A DNA stretch of 64,000 nucleotides, taken from assembly GCA_963769905.1 (NCBI GenBank), contig CAVYNG010000001.1, forward strand, positions 310,001 to 374,000, given 5' to 3'. Position 1 is the first letter of the stretch, and each line of letters opens with the position of its first letter. The notes beneath the pieces were generated by a model. That model did no database searches. It was not told where the DNA came from and worked only from the letters and a program-made list of their open reading frames with translations. The position numbers and the translations under genes are program-made. Shown piece by piece: positions 34,494-42,328 of this stretch. The stretch is from Bog-756 sp963769905. Lineage in GTDB: Bacteria; Actinomycetota; Acidimicrobiia; Acidimicrobiales; RAAP-2.

Positions 34494-34862
34494 GTGCCTC
34501 GTGTCGTGGTCGTGGGTGGCAGGCCGGGGAGGTCGTTCGGCTGCCTCGGCTCGGTGCTCGCAGTGCTGTTGGTGGTCCTCCTGGCGGCCGCGATCGCAGT
34601 CGGCGCGCTGGTGCTGCTCGTGGTGGTCGGTGCTGTCCTCGCAGTGGGGCTGGTCGCCCTCGCCGTGGACCGGATCCTGCTCGCGGTCAGTCCGAGCCGC
34701 CGGGCGCGCCGTGACGCGATGCGCGCCGGTGGGGTGATCGAGACCACGGCGCACGTCGAACCGTCCGACCACTGGGACGGAGGGCCGAGCGGCGGCCCGC
34801 GGGAGCTTCCGGGTTTCGACCCCGAGGGACCTTCGCAGGAAGGGCCCGAGCCGCAGGCCTAG
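34494..34862 (+). CDS. Small membrane protein
   Basis: 122 residues from a GTG. Two adjacent hydrophobic segments (SVLAVLLVVLLAAAIAVGALVLL and VVVGAVLAVGLVALAVDRILL) are followed by a soluble polar tail rich in Gly, Pro and Glu. Function not recognised. Follows the transglutaminase-like gene by 23 bases on the same strand and may share its transcript. Confidence 0.65.
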   Translation: MPRVVVVGGRPGRSFGCLGSVLAVLLVVLLAAAIAVGALVLLVVVGAVLAVGLVALAVDRILLAVSPSRRARRDAMRAGGVIETTAHVEPSDHWDGGPSGGPRELPGFDPEGPSQEGPEPQA

Positions 34863-34895
34863 CGGCTCGGGCAGCAGGCCGCGGCGCCCGGCCGC

Positions 34896-35234
34896 TTACT
34901 CCGAGAGGGTCGCCGCCTCGGAAGCGCAGGACCGACATTCACGCGCCAGCGGATCCTCGGCGAGGCGCGTGGCGTCGATCGCCGACTCGCAGGTCGCGCA
35001 CCGCCCGTAGCTCCCGTCGTCGAGCGCGCCAAGTGCCTGCTCGATCGCGTCGAGGAGTCGGTCCACCTCGTCGATCCGCTCCTCGGGTGACCGCGAAGGA
35101 GCGATCACCTCTTCGCCGATCACGGGCTCGACCTCGCCGATCGCGAGCGTCGGGGCCGTCGACTCGGCGCCCGCCGGTCGGACGGCTCCACCGGTGTCGT
35201 CTGCGGTCATCGGCACATCCGCGTCGGGAGACAT
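34896..35234 (-). CDS. DksA/TraR-type zinc-finger protein
   Basis: 112 residues from the ATG at 35234. A disordered N-terminus is followed by a helix (ERIDEVDRLLDAIEQALGALDDGSYGRC) and a four-cysteine zinc finger with C-x2-C pairs (CATC and CRSC), as in DksA/TraR C4 proteins that bind the RNA polymerase secondary channel. The coiled-coil tip acidic residues of true DksA cannot be assigned. A 994-codon open frame covering this gene and its neighbours is a GC artefact. Confidence 0.85.
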   Translation of the reverse strand: MSPDADVPMTADDTGGAVRPAGAESTAPTLAIGEVEPVIGEEVIAPSRSPEERIDEVDRLLDAIEQALGALDDGSYGRCATCESAIDATRLAEDPLARECRSCASEAATLSE

Positions 35235-35300
35235 CGCGGTCGAGCGTACTCCTCGCCCCCTCCCGCGCCCGGGAAGGACCGATGACCGTAGGGTGACAGC

Positions 35301-36773
35301 GTGACGAACCCGCGAACTGGACCTTCTCGGACAGAGGTGGAGCACCGGGCATCGGACCGGCTGGTGGACCTGGTCGGTACCGGCCAGCGGGTGCCCTGTC
35401 TCGACGGAACCGAGCGCGCGGCGGTCGAGCTGGACCAGGCGGCGTCGACCCAGGCCCACCCTGCTGCCGCGGCACGCGTGAGCGAGTTCCTTCCCTGGTA
35501 CTCGAGTGTTCATCGAGGTGCAGGGTTCCGCTCGAGGAAGGCCACCCGCGCGTACGAGGACGCCCGCCGCGCCATCCTCTCGTTCGCCGGCCGCGCCGAG
35601 GACGGCGACGACGTGGCAATCATCTGCCGCAACACGACCGAGGCCATCAACCACCTCGCCTATCGGCTGCGTCTGCAGCCCGGCGACGTGGTGGTCACGA
35701 CGGTCGTCGAGCACCACGCCAACCTGCTGCCCTGGGGGAGGGTTGCCGAGCGGCGCTATGTCGAGTGTTCGGCTGCGGGGACCTTCGAGGTCACGGATGT
35801 CTGCGACGCGCTCGACGCGGGACCCGGGCCGCCGGCCCTGCTCGCGGTGACCGGTGCCTCGAACGTGACCGGCTGGCTGCCGCCGATCGACGAGATCATC
35901 GAGGCGGCTCACGCTCGCGGCGTGCCGGTCGTCGTGGACGCGGCCCAGCTCGCGCCACACCGGCCCCTGCCGAGCGCTGCCGACTACCTCGCCTTCAGCG
36001 GCCACAAGCTCTACGCGCCCTTCGGCGCCGGAGCCCTCATCGGACCGAGGACGCTGTTCGAGTCGGGCGACCCCTTCCTCGCGGGTGGAGGAGCGGTCGA
36101 CCTGGTGGGGCTCGACGAGGTCGTCTGGACCGCCCCGCCCGACCGAGAAGAGGCCGGCTCGCCGAACGTCGTCGGCGCGGTCGGACTGCACGCGGCGATC
36201 GACGAGCTGGTGGACCTCGGATGGGATGCCATCGTCGCCCACGAGCGCGAGCTGGCCCGGCGTCTCAGCGAAGGCCTCCGCTCGATCGACCGCGTCCGCT
36301 TGCTCGGTCCGCTCGGGGGACCGTCGGTCGGCCACCAAAGCCCCGCCGCGCAGACCGCGATCGAGACGCTTCCGGTCGCCTGCTTCACCGTCGAAGGGAT
36401 GCACCACACGCTGGTCGCCGCTCGGCTGAGCGCCGAGTACGGGATCGCAGTGCGGCACGGCTGCTTCTGCGCACACCCCTACGTCGTGCGGCTCCTCGGA
36501 CTCGACGAGTCCGACGTCGAGACCTACCGCAACGAGGTGCTCCGCGGCGACCACCGCCAGGTCCCGGGAGCCGTGCGCGCGAGTGGCGGTCTCGGCACCT
36601 CGGGCGAGGACGTCGATGCACTTCTCGAAGCGGTCGCGGAGCTGGCCCGAGGTGTGCCGGCGCCCGCGCCCTACGTGCAGGACACGGCGACCGGCGACTA
36701 CTTCCCGACGACCGACGTGGTCGGCTGGCGGAACGCCGCACTCGAAACAGGCGCCGCGTGCGCACGCGGGTGA
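35301..36773 (+). CDS. Class V aminotransferase (cysteine desulfurase-like)
   Basis: 490 residues from a GTG. PLP fold type I with the Schiff-base lysine in AFSGHKLYAPFGAG, a His-rich TTVVEHHANLLPW and VVVDAAQLAPHRP as in SufS/IscS-like proteins. The C-terminal RHGCFCAHPYVVRLL holds cysteines near the position of the SufS active-site Cys. It is longer than SufS (about 410) because of an N-terminal extension and a C-terminal tail. No suf genes are nearby, so it may act on another substrate; desulfurase activity is not certain. Confidence 0.85.
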   Translation: MTNPRTGPSRTEVEHRASDRLVDLVGTGQRVPCLDGTERAAVELDQAASTQAHPAAAARVSEFLPWYSSVHRGAGFRSRKATRAYEDARRAILSFAGRAEDGDDVAIICRNTTEAINHLAYRLRLQPGDVVVTTVVEHHANLLPWGRVAERRYVECSAAGTFEVTDVCDALDAGPGPPALLAVTGASNVTGWLPPIDEIIEAAHARGVPVVVDAAQLAPHRPLPSAADYLAFSGHKLYAPFGAGALIGPRTLFESGDPFLAGGGAVDLVGLDEVVWTAPPDREEAGSPNVVGAVGLHAAIDELVDLGWDAIVAHERELARRLSEGLRSIDRVRLLGPLGGPSVGHQSPAAQTAIETLPVACFTVEGMHHTLVAARLSAEYGIAVRHGCFCAHPYVVRLLGLDESDVETYRNEVLRGDHRQVPGAVRASGGLGTSGEDVDALLEAVAELARGVPAPAPYVQDTATGDYFPTTDVVGWRNAALETGAACARG

Positions 36774-36836
36774 GCGCGGTCGCGCCGAGGTCGACTCGCG
36801 ATGGTGGTCGGTCCCGGCGGACGAGGACCATCTACC

Positions 36837-37919
36837 ATGCGCCGGATGCTCCGTGACCTGTCGGTCTCCCGCGACGTGGCGGTCGACCGCACATGGACGC
36901 GCGCGGGTGGCGCGGGACACTCGGCCCGCTCGTCGTCGCAGCGCCCGGCCGTCCTTCTCGCGATCGCCGCCGCGTGTTCCCTTGCGGCGTGTGGGTCGGG
37001 TTCCGCTGTCGGGAGCCCCTCGAGCGCGACCGCATACGTAGCCAACGGTGCCAACGTCGCCAATCCCGGCAATACCGTCGCGGTCGTCGACACCGCGACG
37101 TCCACCGCGCTCACCCCGATCACGACGGGCACGCTCCCCGCGGCACTCGCGGTCACCCCGGGCGGCAAGGACCTCCTCGTCGCCGACAAGGGAATGGATC
37201 AGCTCACGGAGGTCGACGTCGGCTCGGGCACGGTGGTCAAGCAGATCACCGTGGGCCTCGAGCCCGACGCGGTCGCGGTCACGCCGGACGGCAAGCTGGC
37301 ACTCGTCGCCAACTTCGGCGACAACTCGGTGACACCGGTCTCGCTGCCCTCGCTCCGGACCTTTCGCCCCGTCCCCGTCGGCCGCCAGCCGGTGGCGATC
37401 GCGGTCTCGCCCAACGGTTCGACCGTCCTCGTGGCGAACTACCAGGACGGGAGCGTCACCCCGATCTCGCTCCCGTCGCTCACCCCGGGACCCGCCGTCG
37501 CGGCCGGGGCCGAGCCCATCTCGTTGCTCGTCACCTCGGGCTCGCTCGCCATGGTGGCGAACTTCCAGTCGAGCACCGTCACTCCCGTCGACCTCGCGAC
37601 GATGTCGCCGGGGCAGCCCATCGCGATCGGGAGCAACCCGACCGGGATCGCCGGGCTCACTTCGTCGTCGACCGTTTGGGTGAGTGGCGGAGACAGTGTC
37701 ACCCCGATCGACATGACCACCCAACAGAGTGGTGCGCCGATCCCGATCGGCACGACCGCCGAGGCGATCGCGCTCGCGCCCGGTGGGACCAGCGCGTGGG
37801 TGGCCGGCGGGAACGGGACCCTCGTCCACGTGGACCTCGCGAACCGCACCCTCGCCGGGCGGGTCCACGTCGGGAACCAACCCTCGGCGGTCGCGATCGC
37901 TCCGGGTCAGTCCGGCTGA
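36837..37919 (+). CDS. YVTN-type beta-propeller lipoprotein
   Basis: 360 residues. The ATG at 36837 was preferred over 36801 because the signal peptide (PAVLLAIAAACSLAAC, lipobox LAAC) is already far from the start. The mature part is about seven repeats of roughly 42 residues of the pattern PxAxAVTPDGKxALVANFGDNSVTPVxL, a YVTN/NHL-like propeller. Likely a surface-exposed binding protein; ligand unknown. Its last 13 bases overlap the convergent GNAT gene. Confidence 0.85.
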   Translation: MRRMLRDLSVSRDVAVDRTWTRAGGAGHSARSSSQRPAVLLAIAAACSLAACGSGSAVGSPSSATAYVANGANVANPGNTVAVVDTATSTALTPITTGTLPAALAVTPGGKDLLVADKGMDQLTEVDVGSGTVVKQITVGLEPDAVAVTPDGKLALVANFGDNSVTPVSLPSLRTFRPVPVGRQPVAIAVSPNGSTVLVANYQDGSVTPISLPSLTPGPAVAAGAEPISLLVTSGSLAMVANFQSSTVTPVDLATMSPGQPIAIGSNPTGIAGLTSSSTVWVSGGDSVTPIDMTTQQSGAPIPIGTTAEAIALAPGGTSAWVAGGNGTLVHVDLANRTLAGRVHVGNQPSAVAIAPGQSG

Positions 37920-38704
37920 GCAGCCCGCTCGGCGAGCTCCGGCGAAGCTTCCACCACCGTGAAGTCGATGTCGCGTCTCGTGACGAAGCCCATCGAGGCA
38001 TAGAGCCGCATCGCCGTCTCGTTCTCGTGCGCGCAGTGCAGGAAGGGGCGATCGCCGCGCTGTTCGATGGCATCGGCGACCAGGCGGACCATGCGATCCC
38101 CGAGCCCCTGTCTGCGATAGTCGGGGTGCGTCGCCACCGCACTGATCTCGGCGAAACCGGGGGGCCGCATCCGCTCGCCCGCCATCGCGATCAGCCGCCC
38201 GTCCCGCCGGATGCCGAGATAGCCACCGAACTCGACGGTGCGTGGAAGGAAGGGCCCCGGTCGGGCCAGCCCGACGAGCTCGAGCATCTCGTCGACGTCG
38301 GAGGGACCGAGGGCGGAGGCCTCGTCGGCTCCCTCCAACTCGTCGTGGGTGCCGGCGGCGGTGGACTCGTCGAGGACCATCTGGGCCGCGCCAGTGCTCC
38401 AGGTCGCGGTCCAGCCGGGTGGGAGAGACCCGACTTCGCCGACGATCGCCAGCCGGTTCGCCGGCGCGGCGACACCGACCATCTCACGCCAATCCTCGGC
38501 TGTCGGCTCCCCTGCGAACCCACCGAACGGCGCGACGTCCGAATCGAACCGGGCCACGCGTGAGCTGACCGTGCCGAGGCCGCGTTGGGCTCCGGTCAGC
38601 GAGTACCAGACAGGGTTGTCGAGCACCGAGCCGGCGGCGGCCGTCTCGGTCGGCGGAGTCGGGACCATCCGCGAATCTTCCAGCGTTTCTCGCTCTTCTT
38701 CCAT
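37907..38704 (-). CDS. GNAT family N-acetyltransferase
   Basis: 265 residues. The C-terminal half is a GNAT domain of the FR47 type: EISAVATHPDYRRQGLGDRMV with the acetyl-CoA pyrophosphate loop (RRQGLG) and FLHCAHENETAMRLYASMGF. The N-terminal half (about 120 residues) has no clear motif and may be a second, degenerate GNAT repeat. Substrate unknown. Overlaps the convergent propeller gene by 13 bases. Confidence 0.88.
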   Translation of the reverse strand: MEEERETLEDSRMVPTPPTETAAAGSVLDNPVWYSLTGAQRGLGTVSSRVARFDSDVAPFGGFAGEPTAEDWREMVGVAAPANRLAIVGEVGSLPPGWTATWSTGAAQMVLDESTAAGTHDELEGADEASALGPSDVDEMLELVGLARPGPFLPRTVEFGGYLGIRRDGRLIAMAGERMRPPGFAEISAVATHPDYRRQGLGDRMVRLVADAIEQRGDRPFLHCAHENETAMRLYASMGFVTRRDIDFTVVEASPELAERAAQPD

Positions 38705-38799
38705 CGCTGACCGTGACCTCTTTCGTGGACCTCTGTCGTGTCTGATTGCTCACGCGCTGGGCCCCGGGCCCGCACGGTTGAGACGGTACGCTCGCCGGC

Positions 38800-38872
38800 G
38801 GGCCGTTAGCTCATCCGGTAGAGCAGGGGACTTTTAATCCCAAGGTGGCGGGATCGAGACCCGCACGGCCCA
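38800..38872 (+). tRNA. tRNA-Lys (TTT)
   Basis: 73 bases. Acceptor stem GGGCCGT pairs with ACGGCCC; the D arm, a TTT anticodon in loop CTTTTAA and the T arm (GGCGGGATCGAGACCCGC) are present. A CC follows the discriminator A, but a full CCA is not encoded. The first anticodon-stem pair appears mismatched. Confidence 0.95.
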
Positions 38873-38976
38873 CCTCGGGACATGGATCCGCCTGTTGCCG
38901 GTCAAGCCTCGGGGCCCACTTGGTTCCCTTTCTCAGAGAGCTAGTGAGGGGTGCCCTCGCACGAGTTCCCACGCGA

Positions 38977-39017
38977 CGAGACCCCAGCGAAGAGGGCAGT
39001 CCTTCGCTGGGGTCTCG
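38977..39017. repeat. Perfect 16-bp inverted repeat
   Basis: Arms CGAGACCCCAGCGAAG (38977-38992) and its exact complement (39002-39017) flank a 9-base loop. It is far longer than a normal terminator stem and lacks a T tract on either side. Confidence 0.85.
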
Positions 39018-39042
39018 GAGCGAACCCAGGGAGCCGCTCTGA

Positions 39043-39083
39043 CCAGACTGGGGTGGCGGAGCCCCTTCGGTCTGGCTCCGCCA
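39043..39083. repeat. Two mutually exclusive hairpins
   Basis: CCAGAC (39043-39048) pairs with GTCTGG (39070-39075), with GGGG/CCCC continuing inside. Alternatively TGGCGGAGCC (39054-39063) pairs perfectly with GGCTCCGCCA (39074-39083). The two cannot form together. Confidence 0.7.
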
Positions 39084-39339
39084 ATGATATCGGCACGTAC
39101 TTCGGGGACAACGTTGCTGCTGGACACCGCTTCGGCCCGGCCGTCATCGCTCCCCGTCCTGCTTCCGCCACTCCCTGTCCACATGTCTTGACAATTCCTG
39201 TCCACCCCGGTTGACTGACAGGCGGGTGGCGGAATCCCGCGGCTCGTCCCTCTCGAACTCTGGGGGACGTCCGCGTCCCGGCGAGCCCGGCCCAGCAGTA
39301 TGTCGGTCCAGGGTGTCGGCCTCCGGATCGTGAGGTGGC

Positions 39340-39696
39340 GTGGCAAACGAACTTGAGCGAGTCAAACGTGCGCTCGAGACCATCGTTCGGGCCGATGAGG
39401 ATCTCCAGGTCGCGATGGAGCGGCATCGAGAGCTGAGCCTCGAGACCGCGCGCCGTCTCGAGCGGGGCACCGATTCGCTGACCAACATCCTCGTCGATCT
39501 CCATGCCGCGGACCGGCGGCAGGAGGTGAACGACGCGATCGAGCAATTCGAGTCGGCCCGGCATGCCGTTCGTATCGCGTTCTTCGCGTTGGGTCGCGCT
39601 CAGGGTGCAACCGCGACGGCGGTCGGTCGAGCACTCGGCATCTCGAGACAGTTGGCCTCCCGGCTGGCGAACATGCCCGAAGAGCCAGGCAGTTAG
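39340..39696 (+). CDS. Small helix-turn-helix protein
   Basis: 118 residues from a GTG. A long N-terminal coiled-coil-like region (ELERVKRALETIVRADEDLQVAMERHRELS) is followed by a C-terminal HTH (ATAVGRALGISRQLASRLAN). It resembles small actinobacterial proteins in which a helical dimerisation stem carries a sigma-4-like or Fis-like HTH. DNA target unknown. Stands alone, 124 bases before the Ada-AlkA gene. Confidence 0.72.
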   Translation: MANELERVKRALETIVRADEDLQVAMERHRELSLETARRLERGTDSLTNILVDLHAADRRQEVNDAIEQFESARHAVRIAFFALGRAQGATATAVGRALGISRQLASRLANMPEEPGS

Positions 39697-39820
39697 TTCG
39701 GGGCCGCCGGGCCGCCCGATTCCGGCAGCGGCGCGCCCTCCACCCCACCCGCACGCTGCGCCTTACCGTGATGTCGTATTTCCGCTAGTACGCGGCCGAT
39801 CGGTGCGTCAGGCTGGCCGG

Positions 39821-41329
39821 GTGATCGAGGACCCCGACCGCTGTTATGTGGCAGTCCAGTCGCGCGATCCCCGTTTCGACGGGTGGTTCTTCACCGCGGT
39901 CTTGACCACCGGGATCTACTGCAGGCCGAGCTGCCCGGCCCGCACGCCGCTCCGCCGCAACGTCCGCTTCTATTCCACCGCCGCCGCTGCCCAGCTCGCC
40001 GGATTCCGAGCTTGCAAGCGCTGTCGGCCGAATGCCTCGCCGGGATCGCCCGAGTGGGATGCCCGCGCCGACGTAGTCGCACGTGCGATGCGCCTCATCG
40101 CCGACGGCGCCGTCGACCGTCATGGCGTCGGCGGCCTCTCCGAGCGGCTCGGCTACAGCGTCCGCCAGCTCGAGCGGGTGCTCCTGGCCGAGGTGGGCGC
40201 CGGACCGATCGCGATCGCCCGAGCGCAACGCGCACAGACCGCCCGGGTGCTCGTCGAGACGACCGCCCTCCCGATATCGGACGTTGCGTTCGCCGCGGGA
40301 TTCGCCAGCATCCGCCAGTTCAACGACACGGTGCGCGCAGTCTTCGGGATGTCGCCCACCGAGCTCCGATCGAGAGTCTCCCGGGGCGGGAGAGAGGTCG
40401 GGCCGGCTCCAGCCTCGGCCTCCCTCTCACTGCGCCTTCCCTTCCGCCGACCGCTCTGCCCCGACAACCTGTTCGGCCATCTCGCGGCCACTGCGGTTCC
40501 AGGCGTCGAAGAGGTCCGCTCGGGAAGCTACCGCCGTACACTCCGGCTCGGCCACGGACCGGCGATCGTGGAGCTGACCCCGACGCCCGACCACGTCGCA
40601 TGCACCCTCGTGCTGTCCGATCTCCGTGACCTCACGACCGCGATCGCCAGATGCCGCTGGCTGCTCGACCTCGACGCCGACCCGGAGGCGATCGACGATC
40701 GTCTCGCCTCGGATCGCTACCTGGCACCGCTTGTGGCGAAAGCCCCAGGTCGAAGAGTGCCACGCTGTGTCGACGGCGCCGAGCTCGCGATCCGGGCGGT
40801 GCTCGGGCAGCAGGTCTCGACGGCCTCGGCACGCACGATCGCCGGGCGACTCGCCAGGGATCTCGGCGACGAGGTTCCGGACGGCCGGGGCGGCCTCTCG
40901 CGGCTCTTCCCTTCACCTGAGGCGCTCCGCGACGTGCGTGATCAGCTGCCGGGCGCCCGGCAACGGAGCCTCACCGCGCTCACCGCCGCGCTCGACGACG
41001 GCTCGCTCGAAGTGGGTCCGGGGTCCGATCGAGCCGAGGCTCTCGCGGTGCTCCAGGCTCTTCCCGGGGTCGGACCGTGGACCGTGCAGACGATCGCCAT
41101 GCGAGGGCTCGGCGATCCCGATGCCTTTCCCTCCACCGACCTCGGCGTGCGCCGAGCAGCCGAGTCGCTCGGACTGCCACGCGCTCGGGCGTTCGACGCG
41201 CACGCCGAAAGGTGGCGGCCGTGGCGTGCCTATGCGGTCCAGTACCTGTGGGCGACCGGGGACCATCCGATCAACCACTGGCCACCGACGAACGACCATC
41301 AAACAAGAAAGAGAGACGAACCGGCATGA
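39821..41329 (+). CDS. alkA: Ada-AlkA fusion: methylphosphotriester repair/regulator and 3-methyladenine DNA glycosylase
   Basis: 502 residues from the GTG at 39821; an in-frame GTG at 39803 and a much longer frame upstream also exist. Domains in order: Ada N-terminal Zn domain (about 5-85) with the four cysteines in GIYCRPSCPAR and CKRC; two AraC-type HTH motifs (about 90-185, GGLSERLGYSVRQLERVL and ISDVAFAAGFASIRQFNDTVR); an AlkA-type domain (about 200-490) with the HhH-GPD LPGVGPWTVQTIAMRGLGD and the catalytic Asp in FPSTDLGV. The fusion senses methyl-phosphotriesters, probably activates its own operon, and excises alkylated bases. Overlaps ogt (ATGA). Confidence 0.93.
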   Translation: MIEDPDRCYVAVQSRDPRFDGWFFTAVLTTGIYCRPSCPARTPLRRNVRFYSTAAAAQLAGFRACKRCRPNASPGSPEWDARADVVARAMRLIADGAVDRHGVGGLSERLGYSVRQLERVLLAEVGAGPIAIARAQRAQTARVLVETTALPISDVAFAAGFASIRQFNDTVRAVFGMSPTELRSRVSRGGREVGPAPASASLSLRLPFRRPLCPDNLFGHLAATAVPGVEEVRSGSYRRTLRLGHGPAIVELTPTPDHVACTLVLSDLRDLTTAIARCRWLLDLDADPEAIDDRLASDRYLAPLVAKAPGRRVPRCVDGAELAIRAVLGQQVSTASARTIAGRLARDLGDEVPDGRGGLSRLFPSPEALRDVRDQLPGARQRSLTALTAALDDGSLEVGPGSDRAEALAVLQALPGVGPWTVQTIAMRGLGDPDAFPSTDLGVRRAAESLGLPRARAFDAHAERWRPWRAYAVQYLWATGDHPINHWPPTNDHQTRKRDEPA

Positions 41330-41838
41330 CCCTCACCTCGACGACCACCTTGACCACCACCGTCGACAGCCCCATCGGGCCGCTGACGCTCACCGCCTCG
41401 GACGGTCGCGTGACCGGCCTGCGCATGCACGAGCAGCGCCATGCGCGACCCGTGCCCGACGGCTCGGTCCGAGACGATGCGTGGTTTGCTCCGGTCACCG
41501 AACAGCTCGATGCATATTTCTCAGGCGATCTGACCGACTTCGACATCCCGCTGCACATGACCGGAACCGAGTTCCAACGCCGAGTCTGGGACGGGCTGAG
41601 GGAGATTCCCTACGGCACGACCATCAGCTACGGCGAGTTGGCGCGTCGGGTCAGGAACCCTGCCGCGTCACGTGCGGTCGGCTTGGCGAACGGACGGAAC
41701 CCGGTCGCCATCGTCGTCCCCTGCCACCGGGTCATCGGGGCAGACGGCCAACTGACCGGCTACGGCGGCGGGATCGACCGCAAGATCTGGCTCCTCGACC
41801 ACGAGCGGGCAGGGCAGGAGGGTCCGGATCCGTCCTAG
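41326..41838 (+). CDS. ogt: Methylated-DNA-[protein]-cysteine S-methyltransferase
   Basis: Suicide enzyme that takes the methyl group from O6-methylguanine. 170 residues. The acceptor Cys is in VVPCHRVIGADGQLTGYGGG; the HTH and Arg finger region reads IPYGTTISYGELARRV and NPAASRAVGLANGRNPV. The ATG overlaps the alkA stop (ATGA), so expression follows the Ada sensor encoded in the same transcript. Confidence 0.95.
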   Translation: MTLTSTTTLTTTVDSPIGPLTLTASDGRVTGLRMHEQRHARPVPDGSVRDDAWFAPVTEQLDAYFSGDLTDFDIPLHMTGTEFQRRVWDGLREIPYGTTISYGELARRVRNPAASRAVGLANGRNPVAIVVPCHRVIGADGQLTGYGGGIDRKIWLLDHERAGQEGPDPS

Positions 41839-41849
41839 CCGACGGTTTT

Positions 41850-42192
41850 GACCGTCGACGGAGCCGATTCCTGCGAGGTCGCTCTCGAAGTCGAAGGAAT
41901 CCTCTGAGGCCGAATGGACGACGACGTCGGTCAGCGAGGAATTCGGCATTCACCCAGTCCCCGTAGATACCGCCGTCGACCGTGAGTGGCTTGCCGATGA
42001 GGATCCCTTGCGTCAGGTCGCACCCCGAGCCGGGGAAGACGGCACCCGCGGGGAGCGTCGCAATCTCGCGGCGGGATCCGGCTTGCACAGTCTCCTGGTC
42101 GCGGCGAGTGAGTTCGACGCGGCTCCGACGCTCACGACGATCGAGGCGATCACGACCGTTCCGGCGCGTCCTCACCTTCTTTTCTCCTGCTC
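41850..42192 (-). pseudogene. Decayed secreted-protein gene
   Basis: No intact frame, but protein-like pieces lie in order on the minus strand in different frames: a basic start (VRTRRNG, near 42170) then, in another frame, a signal-like VVIASIVVSVGAASNSLAA (about 42155-42098), then IATLPAGAVFPGSGCDLTQG and ILIGKPLTVDGGIYGDW (about 42060-41955), which resembles the start of parallel beta-helix proteins, then SSLTDVVVHSASEDSFDF in a third frame. At least two to three frameshifts are needed. Limits are approximate. The rest of 41839-42328 holds no gene. Confidence 0.4.
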
Positions 42193-42328
42193 ATGACACC
42201 GATTAAAGAATCTCCGGTAACCGGCCGATACCAAGCGTGTGGTGGTGCAGAGCGCTCGACCGCGCATTGCCTCGCATCCCTCGGGGATGCAGAACCACCG
42301 CCCCCACGACGGCTCGGACGCGACTCAA

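Larger units (their letters stand above)
38873..39339. other. Gene-free region rich in inverted repeats
   Basis: About 470 bases between tRNA-Lys and the HTH gene. Several overlapping open frames exist on both strands, but none has a convincing start or composition. The segment 38977-39083 carries two strong inverted repeats (listed separately). Could be a remnant mobile element or a structured RNA. Confidence 0.5.

Noticed and set aside
34896..37880. A 994-codon open frame on the minus strand
   Set aside because: It is the antisense shadow of the aminotransferase and propeller genes in GC-rich DNA; only its last 112 codons (DksA/TraR) look like protein.
39563..39820. Upstream extension of the Ada-AlkA frame
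   Set aside because: The extra 86 codons overlap the HTH gene, are Arg/Pro-rich and lie before the conserved Ada start.
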